Part shown: piece after piece, positions 1 to 9,547 of the stretch | Numbering within the stretch: position 1 is the stretch's first letter | Layout: each line of letters opens with the position of its first letter | Source: an uncultured Bacteroidales bacterium | GTDB lineage: Bacteria; Bacteroidota; Bacteroidia; Bacteroidales; Bacteroidaceae | NCBI GenBank assembly: GCA_902779535.1 | Contig: CACZBX010000004.1 | Location: 1-54,957 of the forward strand | Direction: 5' to 3' | Length of the DNA: 54,957 nt | Made by a program: the position numbers and the translations under genes | Notes under the pieces: model-generated | What the model was told of the DNA's origin: nothing | Databases searched by the model: none | Seen by the model: the letters and a program-made list of their open reading frames with translations, nothing else

Positions 1-1
1 A

Positions 2-79
2 GCAAAGAAGAAACCGAACCAAAGAAGAAACTCGCCGGCTGCTCGCAAAAAAGCTAAAAATCAAAGCATGTTTTCCTAA
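2..79 (+). CDS. C-terminal tail of a basic protein (partial, 5' end outside window)
   Basis: One frame is open from the window edge to a TAA at 77-79 and reads as a Lys/Arg/Asn/Pro-rich tail containing KKKPNQRRNSP and ARKKAKN, ending in SMFS. Tails like this occur on bacterial RNA-binding proteins such as DEAD-box helicases and pseudouridine synthases, but 25 residues are too few to name a family. The composition is not random for the surrounding AT-rich DNA, which favours real coding sequence. The other two forward frames give no comparable tail. The stop lies inside the foldback repeat at 45-164. Confidence 0.35.
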   Translation, partial: AKKKPNQRRNSPAARKKAKNQSMFS

Positions 80-164
80 ACTCGCCAAACGCCCTCGCTC
101 CGCTCGTTTGAACGAGGCTCGTTCTTTACGGAAAACATCTTCAATTTTCTACACGCTTTTTTGC
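45..164. repeat. Imperfect foldback (inverted repeat) of about 120 bp
   Basis: The outer arms are exact: GCAAAAAAGC at 45-54 pairs with GCTTTTTTGC at 155-164. Inside them ATGTTTTCC (68-76) pairs with GGAAAACAT (131-139), and the AT-rich stretches between these pairs also match partly. The centre holds a perfect 7+1+7 dyad, GAACGAG/CTCGTTC at 110-124. The structure overlaps the end of the upstream reading frame, so it could be a large terminator-like structure or a small foldback mobile element. From 165 to about 600 the sequence is AT-rich with no gene visible; a (CG)5 run at 496-505 is the only odd spot. Confidence 0.5.
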
Positions 165-599
165 TAAAGGCCGGAAGAATACTAACAGGGACAAAGAATC
201 ATAGTTCCTCAAGGACAAATGAAAAACTCATCAAAACAATCGTATTTCATTGAATTACAACCTATTATATTTTTAAATAAAACAGTTTAGAGACTGTTTA
301 CAAAATGGTTTATATAATCATTGTTATAATACGCAGACTTATAAGTCATTACATCTTGTACTATAGACTATAGTTTATAAACTAGTTGATGAATTGGTTT
401 ACATTTTCTCAATTTTTTACAAATTTCACCTTATATTTATTTTATATATATAATATATAATTATATAATATTAAAAAGTTAAATACATGAGTTAACGCGC
501 GCGCGAGTTTTCTCGATTTTATATTTTTATTCATATAGGGTAAAAACTCAAGTTTGGAACTTCCTTTCAACCTTAAAAATTCACCTCTGAAACTAAAAT

Positions 600-1065
600 T
601 CGATAAGTGTTTTCTTTTATCGAGTTTCTCAATCCATTCATCAAGTTTTTTTACTTAAAGACTCGATGAAAAAATTTAAAACCTCAGTAATTTTGGGGAA
701 GACCAAGGCAATATAAGAGAGGGGCTCTGTTTTGTCAGCGGGTCTGTGACCCGCGCGGATTATAAATCCGCAAATTAGTGTTTCGGGGATTGCAAATCCC
801 CGAAGACAAAGGACAAAGTAAAGGCCGGAAGGAAACAGACGATAAAGTAAACAAAGGAAAAACAATCTTTGTCCCTGTGGATTTGCAATCCACAGGGGGA
901 ATAACTGCGGGTCTGAGACCCGCACGGATTATAAATCCGCAAATTAGCGACTCGGGGATTACAAATCCCCGAGGACTAAGGGATTATAAATCCGCAAATT
1001 ATTACCTCGGGGATTGCAAATCCCCGAGGACAAAGAGAGGACAGACTCAGACAAATCCCCGAGGA
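600..1065 (-). repeat. Composite element: cluster of short palindromes plus A-rich tail (copy 1)
   Basis: At least nine perfect stem-loops of 5 to 11 bp lie between 738 and 1029, nearly all with a 3-nt loop. Examples are GCGGGTC/GACCCGC (738-754 and 907-923), GCGGATT/AATCCGC (755-771), a 10-bp stem at 782-804, an 11-bp stem at 873-897 and an 11-bp stem at 1005-1029. A half-site remains at 1050-1065. Next to them, read on the minus strand, lies an A-rich tail (about 600-670) with repeats of the form ACTYGATGAATG and AAACTCGATAAAA. The same order of parts recurs in opposite orientation at 20945-21215. Short open frames across this block are by-products of the palindromes. REP-like sequences of this kind are often mobilised by Y1 transposases, but no such gene is present here. 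Confidence 0.65.
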
Positions 1066-1209
1066 TAAAATCTTCTCTCAATTTTATCGCTTTCGGCTAT
1101 CTTGCCATTTTATAGAAAATCACTTATATAACCCCTATAAACGCGAATTTTAATATATATTAACAAATTAAAAGCCATATAATGATTATTTTTTACTAAC
1201 TTACAATCG

Positions 1210-1245
1210 AAATAGATATACGACAAAAAATATAAATAGATATAC
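1210..1245 (+). repeat. 12-bp direct repeat just upstream of the fimbrillin/LRR gene
   Basis: AAATAGATATAC occurs at 1210-1221 and again at 1234-1245, 24 bp apart, ending two bases before the ATG at 1247. It could be a regulatory tandem site or a replication-slippage product; nothing else in the sequence decides between them. Confidence 0.4.
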
Positions 1246-1246
1246 C

Positions 1247-3175
1247 ATGAAAACAATCAAACATCTTCTGTTTTTGTGATTCCTCTCAGTGCTGGTAGCC
1301 TGTTCAGAGGACACATTCATACCACAATCAGAGATTAGTCCCAATTCAAATGGCAACTCCGTTGACTTAATCAGCATGGTCGTTCCTGATATTGAGATGG
1401 ACGATGCGGCCACCCGTTCGAAACTGTTTGATGATGGGACGGGATTGAAGTTTGCCTGGCAGGAGAACGATGCCATTGGCATCGTACCGATGAGTGGCAA
1501 CCCGCTACGTTTCCCCATCAATGCCGACAATGCCGGAAAGAGCACGGCTATATTCGACGGTGGCGGCTGGGCGCTTCGCACGGATATGAAGTATGCGGCC
1601 TTCTTCCCAATTAACGAAAAGAATCAGGGAACCGACATCAAACATATTGTTATTGACTACGCCGGACAGACACAAGGGAACTACATGAAGTACGACTTCC
1701 TCGCGACAGGTGCCGTGAAGCCTTCGGACGGACAGGTAACATTCAACATGAAACGCTTATCGGCCATCCTAAAGATATCCATCTCCATGCCAGCCGGCAG
1801 TACGTCCCGTTATGGTACGTTGGTTGCTCCTGAAGAGGCTTTCGACGTAAAGGGGTGTGCTGACCTTTCAGGAAATGAGCCAATCTATTCACCGTTAGGA
1901 AAGACAAAGTTTATCAATACGGATTTAGGAATAGAGAAAACATCAGCTTCTGCTTGGACCTATGAGGTGTATATGATGATTCCTCCAACCAACTTGTCGG
2001 GCAAGACACTGACGTTCCGACTCACCTCGGATAGGGGTTACGCCTACGAAGCGGAACTACAAGGAAAGAACTTTGAAGCAGGCAAAGCATATCAGCTGTC
2101 GGGAGAGGCACAAGGCGCAACCATCAAGAACTTGAACTTGATTGCAGCCGCAGAGAATGCAACACAAAATCCGGATGTTGGTACTTTCGTAAAGAATACC
2201 GATGGAACAGTCAACATCAATGACAATTTGGAAAAGATTGCAAGTGTTGTTTCAGTGAATGTTACATATATTGAAGACCCGACGGTTTGTGATGAGATTG
2301 GCTATTTCAGAAACTTACAACAATTGGCGTGTACCAATTACCTAAATACTGAGGAAAACCTAATGATTCAAAGTCTGGATGTCTCTAACAATCGATATTT
2401 GAAAAGCCTCATATGTGGATGCAACAACCTGACAACCATTGATTTATCCAAGAATACAATGTTAGCGCAGCTGTACTGCTTTAATAATAAACTTACCTCG
2501 TTGGATTTATCAAATAATCCCCAATTGCAGACCTTGATGTGCTATAGAAACTCACTCACCTCGCTGGATCTTTCAAATAATCCAGAGTTGAATGAAATAG
2601 TTTGTTACAATAATCAGATAACCTCACTGGACGTTTCGAATAACACGGAACTGATGATATTGCAATGTGATGGCAACAAACTGACGACACTGGATGTCTC
2701 TAACAATACAAATCTTGAGGAATTATCGTGTTCTAGAAACCCTTTTGAAGAGTTGTCCATTACCAATATGGAGAAACTCGTTCGCTTAGATATATCGAAT
2801 TGCCCTTCCTTGAAAACACTGAAGTGCCAATCTAATCATCTGAGTACACTTTATGTTCAAAACAACCCAGCATTGGAGTTATTGTGGTGCCAAAATAATT
2901 ACCTTGATGAACTGAATTTAAGTGGGTGTACTGCATTGAAGCAATTACGGAGTTTCAAGAATATGATGTCGTATTTGGATATTTCAGGTTGCACGTCCTT
3001 ATATTTATATTATCCAAGATTAGATTCTTTCTGTTTAGTTGGAGATCAATATGCGGACGAGAATCGAAACTCATATCAAGAGATGACATTAAAAGCCCGC
3101 TCAAACGATACGACAGACTTAAATACAAGTAGTACATCATTTTATAATGAGCATGTAACTGTTACAAAAGAATAA
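1247..3175 (+). CDS. Fimbrillin-like / leucine-rich repeat surface lipoprotein, interrupted by TGA in the signal peptide
   Basis: The ATG at 1247 opens a lipoprotein signal peptide (MKTIKHLLFL, stop, FLSVLVAC-SED) whose hydrophobic core is broken by an in-frame TGA at 1277-1279. The frame resumes and the lipobox LVAC follows, so the intact ancestor was clearly an exported lipoprotein of about 640 residues. The next start is GTG at 1289, which would give a cytoplasmic 628-residue protein. Residues about 20-270 resemble the fimbrillin/Mfa-like family of Bacteroidales. Residues about 350-590 hold roughly ten 21-residue leucine-rich repeats of the form LTSLDLSNNPxL with a recurring Cys. The likely role was surface adhesion or binding. 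It stands alone between a palindrome cluster and a strong terminator. It may be a pseudogene, a strain variant or a sequence error. Confidence 0.75.
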
Positions 3176-3201
3176 TTTATCGATTGAAAAAAGATTTACC
3201 C

Positions 3202-3239
3202 GGCTGCATTCGAAAAGACTTTCGGATGCAGCCTTTTTT
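3202..3239 (+). terminator. Rho-independent terminator of the fimbrillin/LRR gene
   Basis: GGCTGCATTCGAAA pairs with TTTCGGATGCAGCC apart from one mismatch, followed by a run of T. It starts 27 bases after the stop codon at 3175. Confidence 0.85.
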
Positions 3240-3303
3240 ATCCGTCACCCTTTATCCTTACCTAATAATTCACGAAACACAAGGTCAATCCCAAATAAAT
3301 TGC

Positions 3304-3311
3304 TATCTTTG
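3304..3311 (+). promoter_or_regulatory. Bacteroidetes -7 promoter element of the purM operon
   Basis: TATCTTTG fits TAnnTTTG and lies 25 bp before the ATG at 3337. No clear -33 TTTG is visible. Its position between the terminator and 3337 supports starting purM at 3337 rather than at an upstream in-frame codon. Confidence 0.6.
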
Positions 3312-3336
3312 CCGGAAAAGAAAACTATACAACCGT

Positions 3337-4509
3337 ATGAATAATCAACGCTATATGCAACGCGGTGTATCGGCCGCCAAAGAAGATGTGCATAACGCCA
3401 TCAAGAACATTGATAAAGGTATCTTCCCCGGTGCTTTCTGCAAAATCATCCCCGACATCCTCGGTGGTGACCCTGAGTATTGTAACATCATGCATGCCGA
3501 TGGGGCTGGCACCAAATCGTCGCTCGCCTATGCCTACTGGAAAGAGACTGGTGACATGAGCGTGTGGAAAGGTATCGCACAGGATGCTCTCATCATGAAT
3601 ATCGACGACCTGCTGTGTGTGGGAGCCGTCGATAACATCTTGGTCTCATCAACCATCGGGCGTAACAAGATGCTGATTCCGGGAGAAGTCATCTCGGCCA
3701 TCATCAACGGTACCGATGAACTGCTTGCCGAACTTCGTGAGATGGGCGTCGGAGCCTATGCTACCGGTGGTGAGACTGCCGACGTGGGCGACTTGGTTCG
3801 CACTATCATCGTCGACTCAACCGTGACCTGCCGCATGAAGCGCAGCGATGTCATCGACAATGCCAACATCCGTCCGGGTGATGTGATTGTAGGACTGGCC
3901 TCTTTCGGACAAGCCACCTATGAAAAAGAGTACAACGGTGGTATGGGAAGCAACGGACTGACTTCGGCCCGTCACGATGTGTTCGCCAAATACCTCGCAA
4001 AGAAATATCCTGAGACCTACGATAAAGCCGTACCCGATGAACTGGTTTACTGCGGCGGTCTGAAACTGACCGACAAGGTAGAAGGCAGTCCGCTGGATGC
4101 CGGCAAACTGGTACTCTCACCGACCCGCACTTACGCTCCGGTAGTGAAACAATTGCTCGATGCCCTCCGCCCACAGATCCATGGCATGGTACATTGCTCG
4201 GGAGGTGCTCAGACCAAGATTATGCACTTCGTGGGCAATAACTGCCGCGTCATCAAGGACAACCTCTTCCCTGTACCGCCACTCTTCAAGACCATTCAGG
4301 AACAGAGCGGCACCGACTGGTCGGAGATGTACAAGGTGTTCAACATGGGACACCGACTGGAGGTATATCTTTCGCCAGAGCATGCCGAAGAGGTCATCGC
4401 CATCAGCAAACGCTTCAACATCGATGCCCGCATCGTCGGCCACATCGAGGAAAGCGAACGTAAAGAATTGATTATCCGCAGTGAATATGGAGAATTCCAC
4501 TATGATTAA
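3337..4509 (+). CDS. purM: Phosphoribosylformylglycinamidine cyclo-ligase (AIR synthase)
   Basis: This 390-residue protein converts FGAM to AIR with ATP, the fifth step of purine synthesis in the cytoplasm. It belongs to the PurM/AIR-synthase superfamily. Family hallmarks seen are HADGAGTKSSLAY near residue 48, DDLLCVGA near 90, the glycine-rich ATGGETADVGD near 144, and GLASFGQATYE near 185. It is longer than the roughly 345-residue E. coli enzyme, as is usual for Bacteroidales versions. An open frame extends upstream to 3184, but that part runs through the terminator and promoter, so 3337 is chosen. The next gene starts inside the last codons, which indicates an operon with prfA and pyrF. 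Confidence 0.9.
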   Translation: MNNQRYMQRGVSAAKEDVHNAIKNIDKGIFPGAFCKIIPDILGGDPEYCNIMHADGAGTKSSLAYAYWKETGDMSVWKGIAQDALIMNIDDLLCVGAVDNILVSSTIGRNKMLIPGEVISAIINGTDELLAELREMGVGAYATGGETADVGDLVRTIIVDSTVTCRMKRSDVIDNANIRPGDVIVGLASFGQATYEKEYNGGMGSNGLTSARHDVFAKYLAKKYPETYDKAVPDELVYCGGLKLTDKVEGSPLDAGKLVLSPTRTYAPVVKQLLDALRPQIHGMVHCSGGAQTKIMHFVGNNCRVIKDNLFPVPPLFKTIQEQSGTDWSEMYKVFNMGHRLEVYLSPEHAEEVIAISKRFNIDARIVGHIEESERKELIIRSEYGEFHYD

Positions 4510-4714
4510 GAAAGCACTTCACATCTTAGGAATTATCGTCTGCCTGGCCGCAGTCGTCTATCTGTGCATACAAGATTATAAACTCTTCACCAACCATCCA
4601 AGGGTACACGACTATATCATTCAGCCAATTGTACTCTTGGGATGGATAGACATCACGATAGACACCATCAAGGGGACAGGCTGGATGAAGAAACTATTAA
4701 AGATTTTTGATTAA
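4502..4714 (+). CDS. Small membrane protein of unknown function
   Basis: This is a 70-residue protein with an N-terminal hydrophobic segment (about residues 5-24, LHILGIIVCLAAVVYLCI). A second moderately hydrophobic stretch at 41-51 (IIQPIVLLGWI) and a basic end, KKLLKIFD, follow. The ATG overlaps the last 8 bases of purM and the stop lies 2 bases before prfA, so it is translated as part of that operon. No known domain is recognised. The context gives no direct hint of function; it may be an inner-membrane accessory protein. Confidence 0.75.
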   Translation: MIKKALHILGIIVCLAAVVYLCIQDYKLFTNHPRVHDYIIQPIVLLGWIDITIDTIKGTGWMKKLLKIFD

Positions 4715-4716
4715 GC

Positions 4717-5826
4717 ATGGCCGAAAACAGCATATTAGAGAAGTTGAATGGATTACTTCCCCGCTATGAGGAAGTATCGACGCTGATAACCGACCCATCG
4801 GTCATTGCCGACCAGTCCCGCTACGTCAAACTGACAAAGGAGTACAAAGACCTGGGCAAGCTGATGGAGTTAAGGAAGGAATATGTGCAATACCTTGACG
4901 AGCAGAACGAAGCCAAGCAGATCATGCTGAACGAGACCGATGCCGACCTGAAGGAGATGGCCCGTGAAGAACTTGCACTCTGCGAGGAACGCCTTCCGCA
5001 GTTGGAGGAGGAAATCAAGCTTCAGCTAATACCAGCCGACCCAACTGACGACCGCAATGCGATCCTCGAGATCCGTGCCGGTACGGGTGGTGACGAAGCC
5101 GCCCTCTTTGCAGGCGACCTGTTCCGCATGTACTCGAAGTATTGCGAGATGAAGGGCTGGAAACTGGAAGTATCCAACGCCAACGAAGGAACTGTCGGGG
5201 GATTTAAGGAGATTGTCTGCTCCATCACCGGCGAAAAAGTGTATGGCACATTGAAATATGAGTCGGGCGTGCATCGTGTGCAACGTGTCCCTGCCACCGA
5301 GACCCAGGGACGCGTGCATACCTCTGCTGCCTCCGTGGCCGTCCTGCCCGAGGCCGAACCGTTTGAAGTCTCCATCAACGAAGGAGAGATCCGCTGGGAT
5401 ACCTTCCGCAGTGGAGGAGCCGGCGGACAGAATGTCAACAAGGTAGAGTCCGGCGTTCGTCTGCGCTATAACTGGAAGAACCCGAACACCGGTGTTGTCG
5501 AAGAGATCCTGATCGAATGTACCGAGACGCGCGACCAACCGAAGAACAAGGAACGGGCACTCTCACGCCTGCGTACCTTCATCTACGACCGCGAGCACCA
5601 GAAATATATGGACGACATCGCCAGCAAGCGGAAGACCATGGTGTCAACCGGTGACCGATCGGCAAAGATACGTACCTACAACTATCCGCAGGGACGCATC
5701 ACCGACCATCGTATCAACTATACCATCTACAACCTCAGTGCGTTCATGGATGGAAATATTCAAGATTGCATCGACCACCTCATCGTGGCCGAGAATGCCG
5801 AACGTATGAAAGAAAGTGAATTATAG
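4717..5826 (+). CDS. prfA: Peptide chain release factor 1
   Basis: This 369-residue class I release factor ends translation at UAA and UAG. The PAT tripeptide at residues 192-194 marks RF1 rather than RF2, and the GGQ motif that triggers peptide hydrolysis is at 236-238 (RSGGAGGQNVNKVES). The N-terminal coiled helical domain covers about residues 1-105. Length is close to the family norm. It starts 2 bases after the small membrane protein and is followed 6 bases later by the DUF4153 gene. Confidence 0.95.
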   Translation: MAENSILEKLNGLLPRYEEVSTLITDPSVIADQSRYVKLTKEYKDLGKLMELRKEYVQYLDEQNEAKQIMLNETDADLKEMAREELALCEERLPQLEEEIKLQLIPADPTDDRNAILEIRAGTGGDEAALFAGDLFRMYSKYCEMKGWKLEVSNANEGTVGGFKEIVCSITGEKVYGTLKYESGVHRVQRVPATETQGRVHTSAASVAVLPEAEPFEVSINEGEIRWDTFRSGGAGGQNVNKVESGVRLRYNWKNPNTGVVEEILIECTETRDQPKNKERALSRLRTFIYDREHQKYMDDIASKRKTMVSTGDRSAKIRTYNYPQGRITDHRINYTIYNLSAFMDGNIQDCIDHLIVAENAERMKESEL

Positions 5827-5832
5827 TCCGTC

Positions 5833-7533
5833 ATGAACCTTTTCAAGAACATATCACTCCGAAATACAACTGAAAGGCTGACCGCACTCTTCAAACGATT
5901 CCCTGTTGCCTCGATACTGATCGTGACCCTGACGGCGTACATCATCCTGCTCATCCAGAACGGTTGGGACACCTTCTCCGAGCGGAACGTCACTTTTTTG
6001 TTCTCTGTACTCCCTACTTCGGCACTCCTCACCCTCTCGTTTCACCTCTTCAACGAAGAATATCCGCGAAAAGGAGTGAACTACCTCATCGAGACATTGA
6101 TACTTATCGGATGGGTTGTCTTCTGCTATTCCTTATCCAAGGACCAAGATCAGCCTGGGATTGGAAAAATCAGCCTGTTTGTCACTGGCCTGATCTGTAT
6201 CATCCTTTCCATCTTTACCCTTTCGTTTATCCGTCGAAAGAACGACCTTCCCGTTTGGAACTTCGCTATTAGGGTACTCTTTGGAGCAGCCATCTCATTC
6301 ATCATCGGCCTCATCCTGAGCGGTGGAGTGAGCCTGCTCTTCCATTCCTTGGATAAGTTGTTCGGGCTGGAGATATCCGACAAGGTTTATACGACTGGAC
6401 TGACCGTCTGTTTGGTCCTTATCACGCCAATCCTTTTCCTATTGCAGATCCCCGAAGGAGAAAAAAAGCAAGATGATACGGTACCGACCTTGTCGAAGTT
6501 CTACCGCGGAGTGATTCAAAACCTATTCATTCCCCTGCTAATCTGTTATTTCGTAACGCTGTACGTCTATGCACTGAATATTCTCATCCGTTGGGAACTG
6601 CCTAACGGCTGGGTATCAGGCTTAGTCACCACATTGATGGCAGGTATGCTCGTCCTCATCTTCCTGCTTTACCCGCAACAATACCAGGCACAACTAAAGC
6701 GAACAGAACGCTTTGCCCTTCACATCGCACCGTTGCTGACATTGCCTGTACTGGTGCTGATGAGCATCGGTATCTTCCGCCGTATCTCCGATTATGGCAT
6801 TACCGTACCAAGACTTTATCTGTTGTTGTTCAACGCATGGTGTTACCTTGCCTGCATCATCCTTTTGATGAAACGCTCACGCAATATCTGGAGGCTTCCT
6901 GTCTCATTCGGTATAATGGCATTCGTTGCTTCCATCGGTCCGTGGAGCTTCGCTAACCTCACGAAGAACCAGCTGCGGAAAGAAGTAAGGAAGGCACTCA
7001 CCGCCTTCAGCCCACAATTACCACTGTCACAGGAGCAATACCGTAAGTGGTTTTTGACACAAGGCGACAGTGCCCAGAACATTGCCAGCAAGATTGCCTA
7101 TTTAGACGACTTCTATCCCAAGACAGGGCTGAAAGATATCCTTGCCGATTCGGTGTCCACATATATCAGTCGATATCAAATCGAAGCTGTCGAAGTAGAG
7201 CCCGTTATTGCTCTATCCAAGGAACACTTATTGAGGAATAACCTCGCACTGCCGCAAGGATATAACTACGTTAATTATATTGAAAACGGAGTAGATGTCT
7301 CGGAAGTGATGTTCCGCAACGACTCCGTCTTCTTTGCTATCCGAGATGTAAAGTTCGGCATCCGTTGTCAGGAACTAATCGATGAGTTGAACAAAGAAAA
7401 AAAAACGTACACCTTGGAAGAAAAGGACAAGTTGCTTGTCTTCGATTATATTTCATTCTGTCCCGAACGAAAAGAAATCAATTTTGGAGGATTATTATTT
7501 ACTAAAGAACCAATAAAGAAACAAGATGAATAA
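5833..7533 (+). CDS. DUF4153 family multi-pass membrane protein
   Basis: This 566-residue protein has about ten to twelve predicted membrane segments over residues 25-390 (for example [17 protein letters not shown] and [17 protein letters not shown]) and a soluble C-terminal part of about 170 residues outside the membrane. The pattern matches DUF4153 proteins found widely in Bacteroidetes and Firmicutes, whose function is unknown. Its last 8 bases overlap pyrF, so translation of the two is probably coupled. No transporter signature or catalytic motif could be identified. Confidence 0.8.
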   Translation: MNLFKNISLRNTTERLTALFKRFPVASILIVTLTAYIILLIQNGWDTFSERNVTFLFSVLPTSALLTLSFHLFNEEYPRKGVNYLIETLILIGWVVFCYSLSKDQDQPGIGKISLFVTGLICIILSIFTLSFIRRKNDLPVWNFAIRVLFGAAISFIIGLILSGGVSLLFHSLDKLFGLEISDKVYTTGLTVCLVLITPILFLLQIPEGEKKQDDTVPTLSKFYRGVIQNLFIPLLICYFVTLYVYALNILIRWELPNGWVSGLVTTLMAGMLVLIFLLYPQQYQAQLKRTERFALHIAPLLTLPVLVLMSIGIFRRISDYGITVPRLYLLLFNAWCYLACIILLMKRSRNIWRLPVSFGIMAFVASIGPWSFANLTKNQLRKEVRKALTAFSPQLPLSQEQYRKWFLTQGDSAQNIASKIAYLDDFYPKTGLKDILADSVSTYISRYQIEAVEVEPVIALSKEHLLRNNLALPQGYNYVNYIENGVDVSEVMFRNDSVFFAIRDVKFGIRCQELIDELNKEKKTYTLEEKDKLLVFDYISFCPERKEINFGGLLFTKEPIKKQDE

Positions 7534-8350
7534 AGAAGCACTATTTGCACACATCATGCAGAAACAATCCTTTCTGTGTGTAGGTCTGGATACCGACATC
7601 AAGAAGATTCCGGAACATTTGTTGAGCGAGGAAGATCCGATCTTCGCTTTCAACCGTGCCATCATCGACGCAACTGCTCCCTATTGCATTGCCTACAAGC
7701 CAAACCTGGCTTTCTATGAGAGCATGGGCGTGAAAGGATGGATTGCTTTTGAGAAGACCGTGGACTATCTGAGGAAGAATTATCCGGAGCAGTTCATCAT
7801 CGCGGATGCCAAACGTGGTGATATCGGCAACACCTCGGCCATGTATGCCCGCACCTTCTTCGAAGAAATGGACTTGGACGCCGTGACCGTCACACCGTAC
7901 ATGGGTGAAGACAGTGTATCACCTTTCCTGACCTACCCCGACAAATGGGTCATTCTCCTGGCATTGACCAGCAATAAAGGGTCGCACGATTTCCAGTTGA
8001 CCGAAGATGCGCAGGGAGAACGATTGTTCGAGAAAGTACTGCGTCGTTCACAAGCATGGGGAACCGATGAGAACATGATGTACGTGGTGGGTGCTACTCA
8101 AGGTAGAGCCTTCGAAGATATCCGTAAGATTGTGCCGAACCACTTCCTACTCGTTCCGGGCATCGGAGCTCAGGGCGGTTCGCTGGAAGAAGTATGCCAG
8201 TATGGCATGAACAAGCAATGTGGCCTCATCGTCAACTCCAGCCGTGCCATCATCTATGCAGATAAGTCGCCTTGTTTTGCCGAAGCTGCCGGCATTGCCG
8301 CCAAGAAAGTTCAAGAACAGATGAAAGAACAGTTAAAGGCCATTTTGTAA
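7526..8350 (+). CDS. pyrF: Orotidine 5'-phosphate decarboxylase
   Basis: This 274-residue enzyme makes UMP from OMP, the last step of de novo pyrimidine synthesis. It is of the longer type-2 form rather than the 230-residue E. coli type. Active-site features are VGLDTD (19-24), YKPN around Lys58, and the catalytic DAKRGD at 94-99. The PGIGAQGG phosphate-binding loop is near residue 212. The start overlaps the DUF4153 gene by 8 bases. It ends the operon begun by purM; no strong terminator follows in the 150-bp AT-rich gap. Confidence 0.95.
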   Translation: MNKEALFAHIMQKQSFLCVGLDTDIKKIPEHLLSEEDPIFAFNRAIIDATAPYCIAYKPNLAFYESMGVKGWIAFEKTVDYLRKNYPEQFIIADAKRGDIGNTSAMYARTFFEEMDLDAVTVTPYMGEDSVSPFLTYPDKWVILLALTSNKGSHDFQLTEDAQGERLFEKVLRRSQAWGTDENMMYVVGATQGRAFEDIRKIVPNHFLLVPGIGAQGGSLEEVCQYGMNKQCGLIVNSSRAIIYADKSPCFAEAAGIAAKKVQEQMKEQLKAIL

Positions 8351-8502
8351 TCATCTTGAAAGTCAAACTATATCCTTAAAAAAGGTCTAAAAGCATAAAT
8401 AATTGACAAAAGGAAAGGATATATAAAAAAAAAGAACTTAATTTGCAGTGTTAAAAGAAACACATTTATTGTATAAAGATAAATGTTACAAAGAATAAGT
8501 AT

Positions 8503-9543
8503 ATGGAGTTTTCAGCAAAACAAATTGCAGCATATATAGGGGGAACCATCATTGGCGATGAGAATGCAACCGTCCATACCTTTGCAAAAATCGAAGAAGG
8601 AGTGCCGGGAGCCTTATCATTCCTTTCGAACCCCAAATACACCCATTATATTTACGAGACCCAATCGAGCATCGTATTGGTGAACAAGGACTTTGAACCG
8701 GAGCACGAGATCAGTGCCACCCTCATCAAAGTGGATAATGCGTACGAGAGTCTGGCAAAACTGTTGAACCTCTACGAGGCCAGCAAACCGAAGATGGTCG
8801 GTATCGACCCATTGGCTTCGATAGCTCAGACCGCAAAGATAGGCGACAATGTCTATATCGGTCCGTTTGCATCCATTGCCGAAGGTGCAGAGATTGGTGA
8901 CAACACCATCATTTATCCACATGTAACAGTTTGTGCCAATGCAAAGGTCGGTCATGACACGATACTTTATCCGAGTGTGACCATCTATCATGACTGCCGG
9001 GTAGGCAATCATTGTACCTTGCATGCCGGCTGTGTGATTGGTGCCGACGGATTTGGATTTGCTCCAAGCGCGGAAGGCTACGACAAGATTCCACAGATTG
9101 GTATTACCATCATTGAAGATAATGTGGAGATCGGAGCGAATACGTGCGTTGACCGTGCTACAATGGGTGCAACTATCGTACATAAAGGAGCCAAGTTGGA
9201 CAATTTGATCCAGATTGCTCATAATGTGGAGATTGGCAGTCATACCGTTATGGCCGCTCAGAACGGTGTAGCCGGTTCGACAAAGATCGGCGAATGGTGT
9301 ATGTTTGGCGGTCAGGTAGGTATTGCCGGACATATCAAGGTGGGCGATAAGACCTATTGTGGTGCTCAAACGGGTATTGCAGGCACGGTCAAAGGGAATG
9401 CGACCTACCTCGGTTCACCGGCCATTGATGCTCGCCAATATATGAAATCATACGCTTACCTCCGGAAATTGCCGGATATGGCCAACGAGGTAAGTGCGTT
9501 GAAGAAAGAAATCGAATTATTAAAGAAACAATTAAATAAATAG
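8503..9543 (+). CDS. lpxD: UDP-3-O-(3-hydroxyacyl)glucosamine N-acyltransferase
   Basis: This 346-residue enzyme adds the second hydroxyacyl chain to the lipid A precursor, using acyl-ACP. The N-terminal LpxD domain (about 1-100) is followed by a left-handed beta helix of hexapeptide repeats (about 105-310; for example [21 protein letters not shown]) and a C-terminal helix ([19 protein letters not shown]). The catalytic His lies in [11 protein letters not shown] weak -7-like TTAATTTG at 8438-8445 precedes the gene. It opens a lipid A cluster with lpxC-fabZ 4 bases downstream. Confidence 0.95.
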   Translation: MEFSAKQIAAYIGGTIIGDENATVHTFAKIEEGVPGALSFLSNPKYTHYIYETQSSIVLVNKDFEPEHEISATLIKVDNAYESLAKLLNLYEASKPKMVGIDPLASIAQTAKIGDNVYIGPFASIAEGAEIGDNTIIYPHVTVCANAKVGHDTILYPSVTIYHDCRVGNHCTLHAGCVIGADGFGFAPSAEGYDKIPQIGITIIEDNVEIGANTCVDRATMGATIVHKGAKLDNLIQIAHNVEIGSHTVMAAQNGVAGSTKIGEWCMFGGQVGIAGHIKVGDKTYCGAQTGIAGTVKGNATYLGSPAIDARQYMKSYAYLRKLPDMANEVSALKKEIELLKKQLNK

Positions 9544-9547
9544 GCTC

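Noticed and set aside
496-505. (CG)5 run as a functional Z-DNA site
   Set aside because: Ten bases with no neighbouring feature give no basis for a function.
738-1065. CRISPR-like array
   Set aside because: Units are palindromes of differing sequence with irregular spacing, there are no uniform spacers and no cas genes.
641-1068. Open frames on both strands across the palindrome cluster (94 and 96 codons)
   Set aside because: They are produced by the palindromes and the A-rich tail, have no domain pattern and no proper start context.
3184-3336. N-terminal extension of PurM by 51 residues
   Set aside because: The extension crosses a terminator and the -7 promoter element, and its residues do not resemble PurM.
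8617-9369. Antisense frame of 250 codons opposite lpxD
   Set aside because: lpxD is certain from its motifs. The opposite frame has no domain and reflects the codon use of the sense gene. The same holds for long antisense frames at 31064-31642 and 33234-33884.
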